The notes beneath the pieces were generated by a model that was not told the origin of the DNA, made no database searches, and saw only the letters and a program-made list of their open reading frames with translations. The translations under genes and the position numbers were made by a program. 13,303 bases of DNA from NCBI GenBank assembly GCA_048527645.1, contig DBGFNI010000094.1, positions 1 to 13,303 of the forward strand, given 5' to 3'. Numbering within the stretch: position 1 is the first letter of the stretch; each line of letters opens with the position of its first letter. Of this stretch, positions 1 through 5,925 are shown piece after piece. The stretch is from HGM12669 sp048527645. Its GTDB lineage: Bacteria > Bacillota > Clostridia > Oscillospirales > CAG-272.

Positions 1-1586
1 AGGTAAAAGAAGAAATTGCACGGCGGAGAACCTTTGCAATCATCTCCCACCCCGACGCGGGTAAGACAACGCTGACAGAAAAGTTTTTGCTGTACGGCGG
101 CGCGATTCAGACTGCCGGATCCGTCAAGGGCAAGGCGGCTGACCGTCACGCCGTTTCCGACTGGATGGAAATGGAGCAGAAACGAGGCATTTCCATCACC
201 TCTTCTGTGATGCAGTTTGAATATGAGGGATATTGCATCAACATTCTGGACACACCCGGACATCAGGACTTTTCTGAGGATACCTACCGCACGCTGATGG
301 CGGCGGACAGCGCCGTCATGGTCATTGACGGGGCGAAGGGAATCGAGCCGCAGACCCGAAAACTGTTCAAGGTCTGCGCCATGCGGCATATCCCGATTTT
401 CACCTTTATCAACAAGATGGATCACGACACCCGCGATCCGTTTGATCTGATTGACGAGTTGGAAAAGGAGTTTGGGATCGGCACATATCCGATGAACTGG
501 CCGATCGGCTCCGGGGTGGATTTCAAGGGAGTATACGACCGAAAGGAAAAGCGTGTGCTGTCCTTTGCCGATGCGCACCGCGGACGCGACCGTCTGGCGT
601 CGATTGACTGCGATATCACCGATACGGAAAAGCTGGATGAGCTGGTAGGCCCGTATCTGCGGGCAGATCTGGTGGAGCAGGTGGAGCTGCTGGAGGGTGC
701 CAGCTTTGATTTTGATTTGGAAAAGGTGCACAACGGTCAGCTTTCCCCGGTGTTTTTCGGCTCCGCGCTCAACAACTTCGGAATCGAAATGTTTTTGGAG
801 AATTTTTTGCAGATGACCACGCCCCCGCTGCCGCGGCAGGCAAACGGCGGGGAGATCACGGTGGATCCCTTTGACGATACGTTCTCTGCGTTTGTGTTCA
901 AAATTCAGGCGAACATGAACAAGGCGCACCGCGACCGCATTGCGTTTATGCGCATTTGTTCCGGACGGTTTGACCGCGAGGAGGAATATTTCCATGTGCA
1001 GGGCGGGAAAAATCTGCGCCTGTCCCAGCCGCAGCAGATGATGGCGCGGGATCGCTCTGTGATTGATGAGGCATATGCCGGCGATATTATCGGCGTATTT
1101 GACCCCGGTATTTTTTCAATCGGCGACACGGTTTGCTCGCCCAAGCGCAAGGTGCAGTTTGAGGGGATTCCGACCTTTGCGCCGGAGGTGTTTGCCATGG
1201 TGGAGCAGGTAGACTCCATGAAGCGCAAGCAGTTCGCAAAGGGAATGAATCAGATTGCGCAGGAGGGTGCGATTCGGATTTTCTGCGAGCCGGGGGGCGG
1301 ACTGGAGCAGGTCTATGTAGGCGTGGTCGGTGTGCTGCAGTTTGATGTGCTGCGTTCCCGCATGGAGAGTGAATACGGCGTTGCCTACCGGCAGACCAAT
1401 CTGCCCTACACCTGCATCCGCCGGATTCCGGACGATGTCGATCCCAAATCGCTGTATCTCTTCCAGACTAAGTGGGTACAGGATTTTAAGGGGCGCAATT
1501 ATCTTCTGTTTAACAGTGAGTGGTACATCGGCTACACGCTGGACCACAACGAGGGGCTGACCTTGCTGGAATTCGGAGAATCGTGA
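1..1586 (+). CDS. prfC: Peptide chain release factor 3 (RF3), 5' end cut by window edge
   Basis: RF3 is a cytosolic translational GTPase that recycles RF1 and RF2 from the ribosome after peptide release. The reading frame is open from the window edge (first full codon at base 3) to TGA at 1584-1586, giving 527 visible residues. Family members are about 525-530 residues, so only a few N-terminal residues are missing. All G motifs are visible: the P-loop HPDAGKT close to the left edge, the RGISITSSVM switch I segment, DTPGHQDF (G3), NKMDHDTRDP (G4) and GSALNNFG (G5). Beyond these lie the RF3-typical domain II and C-terminal regions, including the GGLEQVYVGVVGVLQFDVL stretch. The WMEMEQKRGISIT signature separates RF3 from EF-G. 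It ends at a strong terminator and faces mgtE. No promoter is visible because the start is outside the window. Identity is very secure. Confidence 0.97.
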   Translation, partial: VKEEIARRRTFAIISHPDAGKTTLTEKFLLYGGAIQTAGSVKGKAADRHAVSDWMEMEQKRGISITSSVMQFEYEGYCINILDTPGHQDFSEDTYRTLMAADSAVMVIDGAKGIEPQTRKLFKVCAMRHIPIFTFINKMDHDTRDPFDLIDELEKEFGIGTYPMNWPIGSGVDFKGVYDRKEKRVLSFADAHRGRDRLASIDCDITDTEKLDELVGPYLRADLVEQVELLEGASFDFDLEKVHNGQLSPVFFGSALNNFGIEMFLENFLQMTTPPLPRQANGGEITVDPFDDTFSAFVFKIQANMNKAHRDRIAFMRICSGRFDREEEYFHVQGGKNLRLSQPQQMMARDRSVIDEAYAGDIIGVFDPGIFSIGDTVCSPKRKVQFEGIPTFAPEVFAMVEQVDSMKRKQFAKGMNQIAQEGAIRIFCEPGGGLEQVYVGVVGVLQFDVLRSRMESEYGVAYRQTNLPYTCIRRIPDDVDPKSLYLFQTKWVQDFKGRNYLLFNSEWYIGYTLDHNEGLTLLEFGES

Positions 1587-1595
1587 TGAAAGAAA

Positions 1596-1668
1596 GCGGC
1601 GGCAAAGCGTATACGCTTTGCCGCCGCAGCATATCAATCGCCGGGCAAAACGCCCGGCGATGTTTTTT
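1596..1668. terminator. Two-hairpin terminator region shared by prfC (+) and mgtE (-)
   Basis: There are two adjacent stem-loops. The first, at 1596-1627, is a perfect 16-bp inverted repeat without spacer (GCGGCGGCAAAGCGTA and its complement). The second, at 1637-1661, has 10-bp arms (ATCGCCGGGC / GCCCGGCGAT) and loop AAAAC. It is followed on + by T6 at 1663-1668, a textbook intrinsic terminator for prfC. Read on -, the first hairpin is followed by the T-rich run TTTCTTTCAT (1595-1586) and can end mgtE transcripts. The mgtE stop codon (1667-1669) overlaps the T-tract of the prfC terminator. Confidence 0.85.
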
Positions 1669-3055
1669 ATACGGAAAGAATGTTTGTGGCGATTTGAAAG
1701 TATGCCAAAAGCGCCAGCGCATCCACGATGGTGGTGATGAACGGGCTTGCCATCACCGCCGGGTCAAAGCCGATTTTCTGCGCGACCATGGGGAGAACGC
1801 AACCCACCATTTTCGCGAGCAAAACGGAGACGACCAGCGTCAGACAGACTACCAAATCAATGGAAAGGGTGATGGAAGTATTTCCTAACAGCAAGCGATC
1901 AATCAGCCATATTTTGACAAAATTGCACGCTGCCAATGCGGAACCGCACAGAAAAGCAACGCGAATTTCGCGCCAGATCACGCGGAAAAAGTCAGAAAAC
2001 TCGATTTCATTCAGTGCCAGACCACGGATGATCGTGACGCTGGACTGTCCGCCCGCGTTTCCGCCCGTATCCATCAGCATCGGGATGAACGCGATGAGCG
2101 CCGAACCGCCGATGATGGAGGAAATGGTTGTTTCAAAGTGCGAAATGATGCTGCCGGTGAAGGTAGCGGAAACCATCAGCAGCAGAAGCCACGGAATACG
2201 CTTGCGGAAGGTTTCAAAAATGCCGGTTCGCAGATAGGGCTTGTCGGAAGGGACGATAGCCGCCATCTTTTCGATGTCCTCTGTCGCCTCATCGGTCAGG
2301 ACGTCGATTGCGTCGTCGAAGGTCACGATTCCGACCAGGCGGTCCTCGCCGTCAACCACGGGCAGGGCGATAAAGCCGTACTTATTCAGGCGGTTTGCCG
2401 CCTCTTCCTTGTCCTCGTGCGTGCCGATGGAGATGACATTGGTATTCATCAGTTCTCCCATCGGCGTGCTCCAGTCGGCGAGGAGCATGCTCTGCACGGT
2501 GGCGACGCCGAGCAGACGGCGGTCGCTGTCAATGATATAGCAGGTGTAAATCGTCTCCTTCTCCACTCCGGTTTCCCGGATGCGTGCAAATGCGTCGGAA
2601 ACGGTCATGTTGGGGTGCAGCGAGACAAATTCCGTTGTCATGATGCTGCCGGCGCTGTCCTCGGGGTAGTTGAGGATCTGATTGATGGAGCGGCGCGTTT
2701 CATCGTCTGACTGCTTGATGATACGGCGGACCACATTGGCGGGCATTTCTTCGATGACGTCGACGGTATCGTCCACAAACATTTCGTCCAGGACGGCTTT
2801 GAGCTCGCGGTCGGAGAAGCGGGCGATCAGTTTTTCCTGATCTTCGGCTTCCAGCTCGACAAAGGTATCAGCTGCCAGCGTTTTGGGCAGAAGACGGAAC
2901 AGGCGGATGCTGTCGGTGTCTTTCAGGTCCTCAAACAGGGGCGCGATATCCTCTGCGCGCATTTCCTTGAGTGTTGTGTAAAGCTTTGTAAACTGCTTGT
3001 TTTCCAGCAGCTGCTCGACCGCATCGGCGGTCAGTTCGGATACTTTTTCAGGCAT
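1667..3055 (-). CDS. mgtE: Magnesium channel/transporter MgtE
   Basis: MgtE is a homodimeric inner-membrane Mg2+ channel gated by cytosolic Mg2+. The 462-residue product matches the usual length (about 450). In order it has an acidic alpha-helical N domain (about 1-125, with repeated EMPANVVRRIIKQ-like helices), a CBS pair (about 135-255, GSIMTTEFVSLHPNMTV and MNTNVISIGTHED), a plug helix, and a membrane domain from about 285. The membrane part holds the family signature PMLMDTGGNAGGQSS (about 325-339) and GFDPAVMASPFITTIVDALALL, whose Asp431 corresponds to the pore aspartate known in Thermus MgtE. Start choice: ATG at 3055 lies 6 nt after AGGAGGAG. The in-frame TTG at 3061 abuts that ribosome binding site and cannot use it. 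The gene stands alone behind a long structured leader with its own promoter and an attenuator-like terminator (separate entries), so expression is probably controlled in the leader. Confidence 0.96.
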   Translation of the reverse strand: MPEKVSELTADAVEQLLENKQFTKLYTTLKEMRAEDIAPLFEDLKDTDSIRLFRLLPKTLAADTFVELEAEDQEKLIARFSDRELKAVLDEMFVDDTVDVIEEMPANVVRRIIKQSDDETRRSINQILNYPEDSAGSIMTTEFVSLHPNMTVSDAFARIRETGVEKETIYTCYIIDSDRRLLGVATVQSMLLADWSTPMGELMNTNVISIGTHEDKEEAANRLNKYGFIALPVVDGEDRLVGIVTFDDAIDVLTDEATEDIEKMAAIVPSDKPYLRTGIFETFRKRIPWLLLLMVSATFTGSIISHFETTISSIIGGSALIAFIPMLMDTGGNAGGQSSVTIIRGLALNEIEFSDFFRVIWREIRVAFLCGSALAACNFVKIWLIDRLLLGNTSITLSIDLVVCLTLVVSVLLAKMVGCVLPMVAQKIGFDPAVMASPFITTIVDALALLAYFQIATNILSV

Positions 3056-3061
3056 GTTCAA

Positions 3062-3069
3062 CTCCTCCT
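3062..3069 (-). promoter_or_regulatory. mgtE ribosome binding site
   Basis: AGGAGGAG on the minus strand, 6 nt before ATG 3055. It decides the mgtE start over the upstream TTG at 3061. Confidence 0.85.
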
Positions 3070-3113
3070 AAATTTTGATTTTTTAGGTAGGAAGGCGGTC
3101 CGGTCCGGGGCAT

Positions 3114-3152
3114 AAAAACAGCCGCCGGACAGCATCGGCAATGTCCGTCGGC
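3114..3152 (-). terminator. Intrinsic terminator inside the mgtE leader (attenuator)
   Basis: On the minus strand, GCCGACGGACA (3152-3142) pairs with TGTCCGGCGGC (3131-3121): 10 of 11 positions pair, with one A/G mismatch and a 10-nt loop. TGTTTTTA follows (T5 at 3118-3114). The gene lies 59 nt further downstream, so a transcript starting at the mgtE promoter must read through this terminator. That is the arrangement of a transcription attenuator. What switches it is not shown by the sequence. Confidence 0.75.
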
Positions 3153-3421
3153 GAACAAAAATCCTGAAGGCAAACAGCAAAAACGCAACCCCGTTGCTTC
3201 TGACAGAATCGTCAGCGGGCAAAGCGTCTGATCAAAGAGGCGCTTTTGCAACCGAACGGCGCGCTGTATGGTGTTGCACGGTTTTGTATTCACCGGCCGG
3301 CATTGCCGTATGACTACCTCCTGCGTCCATTCGGTTTCACCTCGCTTGTTTTGTGAAATAATAGCATGGAAAAGCATTTGTCTTTTCGCGATGCCGTGTT
3401 GCCGGCAACGCTTAAAAAGGC
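3120..3421 (-). promoter_or_regulatory. Structured mgtE 5' leader, candidate Mg2+-responsive cis-regulatory RNA
   Basis: From the predicted start near 3421 the leader can form hairpins at 3398-3409 (GTTGCCGGCAAC palindrome) and 3369-3387 (GAAAAG/CTTTTC). A long-range element follows: CAAGCGAGG (3348-3340) pairs with CCTCTTTG (3240-3233), enclosing AACCGAATGG (3336-3327) paired with CCGTTCGGTT (3259-3250), extended by CGC/GCG after a bulged A. An alternative hairpin, GCAAAAGCG (3249-3241) with CGCTTTGC just downstream, encloses and competes for CCTCTTTG. A terminator follows at 3152-3114. Many Firmicutes mgtE genes are controlled by the M-box Mg2+ riboswitch. Some bases resemble its ends (AGGTGA near 3342, CCATACAGCGC near 3271), but I do not find the M-box core. 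It is either a divergent M-box or another type of element. Confidence 0.55.
3232..3330 (-). CDS. Possible 32-residue leader peptide upstream of mgtE
   Basis: A short open frame starts at ATG 3330 with GAGGTG 7 nt upstream, a credible ribosome binding site, and ends with TGA at 3234-3232. The predicted peptide has 32 residues, begins MDAGGSHTAMPAGEYK, and has a basic, His-rich second half (HHTARRSVAKAPL). I recognise no family. It lies between the mgtE promoter and the leader terminator. Its start codon sits inside the long AACCGAATGG/CCGTTCGGTT stem, and its stop lies in the loop of an alternative hairpin, so its translation would change leader folding. Leader peptides govern Mg2+ transporter genes elsewhere (mgtL before Salmonella mgtA), but this one shows no similarity I can recognise. 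It could also be a chance frame inside a structured RNA. Confidence 0.4.
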   Translation of the reverse strand: MDAGGSHTAMPAGEYKTVQHHTARRSVAKAPL

Positions 3422-3427
3422 ACTTCT

Positions 3428-3457
3428 ATTATATCGTATGAGCGGATGCTTTGTCAA
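3428..3457 (-). promoter_or_regulatory. Sigma-A promoter for the mgtE leader
   Basis: On the minus strand, TTGACA (3457-3452), an 18-nt spacer and TATAAT (3433-3428): a perfect match to both consensus hexamers. Predicted transcription start near 3421, about 366 nt before the mgtE start codon. The stretch 3458-3531 upstream is T-rich and shows nothing else I can name. Confidence 0.85.
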
Positions 3458-3531
3458 CGGAAACGGGAAATTTTTTTCCTTTTCTTTTGCGGTTTTTCTA
3501 TGTTTGCGATCTGTGCTGTGCCAAACCGGAG

Positions 3532-3565
3532 AAAAGGTCTGCTCGCAAAACGCGTCGGGCAGACC
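3532..3565 (-). terminator. Terminator of the 60-residue protein gene
   Basis: On the minus strand, GGTCTGC (3565-3559) and GCAGACC (3542-3536) form a 7-bp stem. An inner CGC/GCG pair shortens the loop, and TTTTC follows (3535-3531). It lies just after the small gene and before the mgtE promoter, so it separates the two units. Confidence 0.7.
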
Positions 3566-3575
3566 CTGTTGCCTA

Positions 3576-3758
3576 TCAGATATTTTGGGACGAAATGCGA
3601 TCCACAAACTGCTGCATCTCTTCCTTGGAGCGCACGGAATGCGCTTGGCGGAGCAATTCCTGCTTCTTCTCTTCGCGCAGAGCGGAGAAAGCCTGCATGG
3701 CAGGCGGATATTGCGCGAGCGCGAAAGCCATGCCCAGCGGCAGTTCATTTGGCATCAT
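3576..3758 (-). CDS. Small conserved hypothetical protein (60 aa)
   Basis: The product is a 60-residue soluble protein, function unknown. It begins MMPNELPLGMAFALAQYPPAM and continues with a charged helical part: FSALREEKKQELLRQAH, then SVRSKEEMQQFVDRI. I recall similar short proteins (pattern F-A-L-AQNP-AM-F-L-EE-K-ii--AH-V-SKEEM) annotated as hypothetical in many Clostridia, but I cannot check that here. There is no signal peptide, membrane segment or metal motif. Start choice: ATG 3758 is 8 nt after GGAGG (3771-3767). The in-frame GTG at 3767 overlaps this ribosome binding site and is rejected; ATG 3755 is possible. It has its own terminator and is divergent from the phosphatase gene. No clear promoter hexamers are visible upstream. 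A real gene is likely from the binding site, codon pattern and terminator. Confidence 0.72.
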   Translation of the reverse strand: MMPNELPLGMAFALAQYPPAMQAFSALREEKKQELLRQAHSVRSKEEMQQFVDRISSQNI

Positions 3759-3901
3759 GGGAAACACCTCCGATTATTAATATCTGTCGGTAGGTTGCCG
3801 CATTGCTTTTGCGATATACATGCCCGGCAGGCTAAGAAAACAGGAAAAACAGGAAAAGCATGCCACAAACAAAAGAAAGGTGATGGGCGGCAGATTGACT
3901 G

Positions 3902-3930
3902 TTGACAAACGGGGCGGGATATGTTACAAT
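3902..3930 (+). promoter_or_regulatory. Sigma-A promoter for the HAD phosphatase gene
   Basis: TTGACA (3902-3907), a 17-nt spacer and TACAAT (3925-3930), preceded by ATGT (extended -10). Predicted start near 3937, leaving a 5' leader of about 63 nt before ATG 4000. Confidence 0.85.
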
Positions 3931-3999
3931 ACGCAGGAATGTTACAGACGAGATTTCCATATGATGGTGGAGAATATAAGACAGAGGTAGCACGAAAAA

Positions 4000-4692
4000 A
4001 TGGACATAGACAACCGATACAGAGCGGTATTTTTTGATTTGGACGGGACCTTGCTGGATACATTGGATGATTTGACTGATGCGGTGAACCGCACTATGGC
4101 GGACTTCTCATTTGCGCAGTACGACCGGGAACAGATCCGCAGCTTTGTCGGATACGGTGCGCGGCGCTTGCTGGAACGGGCGGTGCCCGCCGGGACGGAT
4201 GAAAAAACACGCGAAGCGTGCTTTGATGTATTTCAAAGCTATTATCCGGCACAGACCGGTGACAAAACCATTCCGTATCCGGGCATTCCGGCGCTGCTCG
4301 GAACGCTCAAGGAGCGGGGAATCAAAACGGCGGTCATTTCCAACAAGCCGCACCAAGCGACCGTTGCGGTGTGCAATCACTTTTTCGGTGATCTGGTCAG
4401 CTTTGCACTGGGCGGCGACGAGCGCGTGCGCCCGCTCAAGCCCGCGCCGGATGCGTTGCTGTATGCAATGGAGCAGTTGGGGGTGACGCGGGAACAATGT
4501 ATCTATGTCGGCGATGCGGACACGGATGTTCATTTAGCGCAAAACGCAAATATTCCCTGCATCAGCGTGACTTGGGGCTTTCGCTCCCGCGCGGAAATTG
4601 CAGCCGCGGGCGGAAAGGTGTTTGCCGATACGGTGGAGCAGCTGGAGGCGTTGCTGGAACAGGGACCGGCGGCAATGAAGGGGCTGTACTGA
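4000..4692 (+). CDS. gph: HAD-superfamily phosphatase, Gph/phosphoglycolate phosphatase-like
   Basis: A 230-residue cytosolic HAD subfamily IA hydrolase. Motif I is DLDGTLLDT with nucleophile Asp13 and acid/base Asp15. A helical cap (about 20-90) follows. Motif II is VISNKPH (Ser114), motif III is the lysine in RPLKPAPDALL (Lys147), and motif IV is YVGDADTD (Asp172 and Asp176, Mg2+ binding). Length and the SNKPH and KPxP segments fit the phosphoglycolate phosphatase (Gph) and PpaX-like group. In anaerobic Firmicutes such enzymes often act on other small phosphoesters or pyrophosphate, so the substrate is not settled. ATG 4000 has GAGGT at 3984-3988 upstream, with a slightly long spacing of 11 nt. 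It has a consensus promoter. No clear terminator follows; weak overlapping A/T-rich hairpins lie at 4712-4736. Confidence 0.9.
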   Translation: MDIDNRYRAVFFDLDGTLLDTLDDLTDAVNRTMADFSFAQYDREQIRSFVGYGARRLLERAVPAGTDEKTREACFDVFQSYYPAQTGDKTIPYPGIPALLGTLKERGIKTAVISNKPHQATVAVCNHFFGDLVSFALGGDERVRPLKPAPDALLYAMEQLGVTREQCIYVGDADTDVHLAQNANIPCISVTWGFRSRAEIAAAGGKVFADTVEQLEALLEQGPAAMKGLY

Positions 4693-4759
4693 CAGGGAAC
4701 CGTCGCCTGCCGAAAAAGCCGTTTTTCCTGAAAAACCGCGAAAAATCTTTTCAAAACTA

Positions 4760-4788
4760 TTGACATTTTGACGGAAATATGATATGAT
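4760..4788 (+). promoter_or_regulatory. Sigma-A promoter for the tRNA-Asp/tRNA-Thr unit
   Basis: TTGACA (4760-4765), a 17-nt spacer and TATGAT (4783-4788). Predicted start near 4795, about 23 nt before the mature tRNA-Asp. Confidence 0.85.
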
Positions 4789-4817
4789 ATCAGCATCGCC
4801 GGAAAAATGTCATATCC

Positions 4818-4894
4818 GGCCCGGTAGTTCAGTTGGTTAGAACGCTAGCCTGTCACGCTAGAGGTCGTGAGTTCGAGTCTCATCCGGGTCGCCA
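4818..4894 (+). tRNA. tRNA-Asp (anticodon GTC)
   Basis: A 77-nt cloverleaf. The acceptor GGCCCGG pairs with CCGGGTC (one G-U). The anticodon stem CTAGC/GCTAG frames loop CTGTCAC with anticodon GTC at 4852-4854. The T arm is GTGAG TTCGAGT CTCAT, the discriminator base is G, and CCA is encoded (4892-4894). It is the first gene of a two-tRNA unit. Confidence 0.97.
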
Positions 4895-4897
4895 TTT

Positions 4898-4973
4898 GCT
4901 GCTATGGCTCAGTTGGTAGAGCACATCCTTGGTAAGGATGAGGTCACCAGTTCGAATCTGGTTAGCAGCTCCA
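4898..4973 (+). tRNA. tRNA-Thr (anticodon GGT)
   Basis: A 76-nt cloverleaf starting 3 nt after the preceding tRNA. The acceptor GCTGCTA pairs with TAGCAGC. The anticodon stem CATCC/GGATG frames loop TTGGTAA with anticodon GGT at 4931-4933. The T arm CCAG TTCGAAT CTGG, discriminator T and encoded CCA (4971-4973) complete it. Confidence 0.96.
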
Positions 4974-4978
4974 ACAAA

Positions 4979-5007
4979 CCTCTTTACAGCCGTAAAGGGG
5001 TTTTTTT
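4979..5007 (+). terminator. Terminator of the tRNA unit
   Basis: CCTCTTTAC (4979-4987) pairs with GTAAAGGGG (4992-5000) around loop AGCC, with one T-G pair, followed directly by T7 (5001-5007). Confidence 0.92.
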
Positions 5008-5112
5008 ATGAAACGACACGGCTTGGGGGCGGGTCTTAACGCGTGAGAAGGCGGAGCCGACCGGATGTTTTGCAGCGCTTACCGAAGGGCAGGGTATATG
5101 GGAGCAACAGAG

Positions 5113-5790
5113 ATGAATGAATCCAAACCGATAAAACACTTTTCCGAGGCGGCGTGGCTGATCGGGCAAATTCTGATCGCGCTGGGAACGGTCATGATGG
5201 TGCGCGGTGATTTCGGCGTTTCCATGGTGGTGGCGCCGGCTTATCTGATTTCACAAAAAATCGGGCTGACCTTCGGCACCACGGAGTATCTGTTTCAGGC
5301 GGTGCTGCTGGCGGTGATGTGCTTGGTGATCCGCCGATTCAAAGCGACTTATCTTTTTGCGTTTTTCACCGCTGTGGTTTACGGTGCGATGGTAGATGGC
5401 TTCACGCTGCTGATCGGATTGGTGACATGGGACGGGATGCTGTTCCGCGCGACTGTCTGGATGCTTGGCATGGTTTTGGTTGCGGCGGGCGTTTCCTTTT
5501 GTTATCATACCTATCTTGCGCCGGAGGTGTATGAGCTGTTTGTCAAGGAGGTCAGCGGCGCATTCGGGTGGGAGATTCACCGCTTTAAGCTGTTCTATGA
5601 TGGCTTTTCCTGTCTATTCGGCATTGCGCTTTCCTATTTATTCTTCGGTGAGCTACGGGGAATTTGGTTTGGCACGGCGCTGTGCGCGCTGCTCAACGGG
5701 CACCTGATCGGCTACTTCAGCCGCCTGTTTGAAAAGCATATTGACTTTTCACCCCGCTTTCCCGCGATGGCGCGTTGGATGAAGATTTAA
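5113..5790 (+). CDS. YczE-like (DUF6198-type) integral membrane protein
   Basis: A 225-residue polytopic membrane protein resembling the YczE/YyaS/YitT-like group, probably the DUF6198 branch. Its function is not established. About six hydrophobic segments are visible, including AAWLIGQILIALGTVMMV, EYLFQAVLLAVMCLVI, the YLFAFFTAVVYGAMVDGFTLLIG region, ATVWMLGMVLVAAGVSFCY, a segment around DGFSCLFGIALSYLFFG, and GTALCALLNGHLIGYF. The N-terminal MVRGDFGVSMVVAPAYLISQKIG and the loop containing APEVYELFVKEVS are typical of the group. ATG 5113 has GGGAG 8 nt upstream and gives a natural N-terminus. ATG 5098 (5 codons longer) is the main alternative, and 5065 has no good binding site. No promoter hexamers are recognisable in 5008-5112. 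The gene ends at a bidirectional terminator. Confidence 0.8.
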   Translation: MNESKPIKHFSEAAWLIGQILIALGTVMMVRGDFGVSMVVAPAYLISQKIGLTFGTTEYLFQAVLLAVMCLVIRRFKATYLFAFFTAVVYGAMVDGFTLLIGLVTWDGMLFRATVWMLGMVLVAAGVSFCYHTYLAPEVYELFVKEVSGAFGWEIHRFKLFYDGFSCLFGIALSYLFFGELRGIWFGTALCALLNGHLIGYFSRLFEKHIDFSPRFPAMARWMKI

Positions 5791-5853
5791 CGCGGTGTGC
5801 TTGGGGAGAGCATGCGGACGCATCTGTGCCGCGCAATGGCGTGGAACAGCATG

Positions 5854-5898
5854 ATAAAACAGCGCCGCACTGCGTATTGCAGTGCGGCGCTGTTTTAT
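5854..5898. terminator. Bidirectional terminator between the DUF6198-type gene and livF
   Basis: AAAACAGCGCCGCACTGC (5856-5873) has its exact reverse complement at 5879-5896 around a 5-nt loop. Flanking A-T pairs extend the stem to 20 bp. A and T runs at the stem ends give U-tracts on both strands, so it can end transcripts of the + membrane protein gene and of the - liv operon. Confidence 0.93.
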
Positions 5899-5925
5899 TG
5901 TTTTCTGCATGGTCGGCGTGACAAA

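Noticed and set aside
1667..2710. Several + strand frames of 99-190 codons opposite mgtE
   Set aside because: All are antisense to a complete MgtE and have no binding site or domain.
3048..3377. A 109-codon open frame on - running through the mgtE leader into the mgtE start
   Set aside because: It lacks a good ribosome binding site, crosses the promoter-proximal stems and the intrinsic terminator, and its cysteine- and proline-rich composition looks like translated structured RNA. The shorter frame at 3232-3330 has the better start.
3061..3421. Calling the mgtE leader an M-box riboswitch
   Set aside because: Only end fragments resemble it. The conserved internal core segments that I know from the Bacillus element are not found, so I named it a candidate element only.
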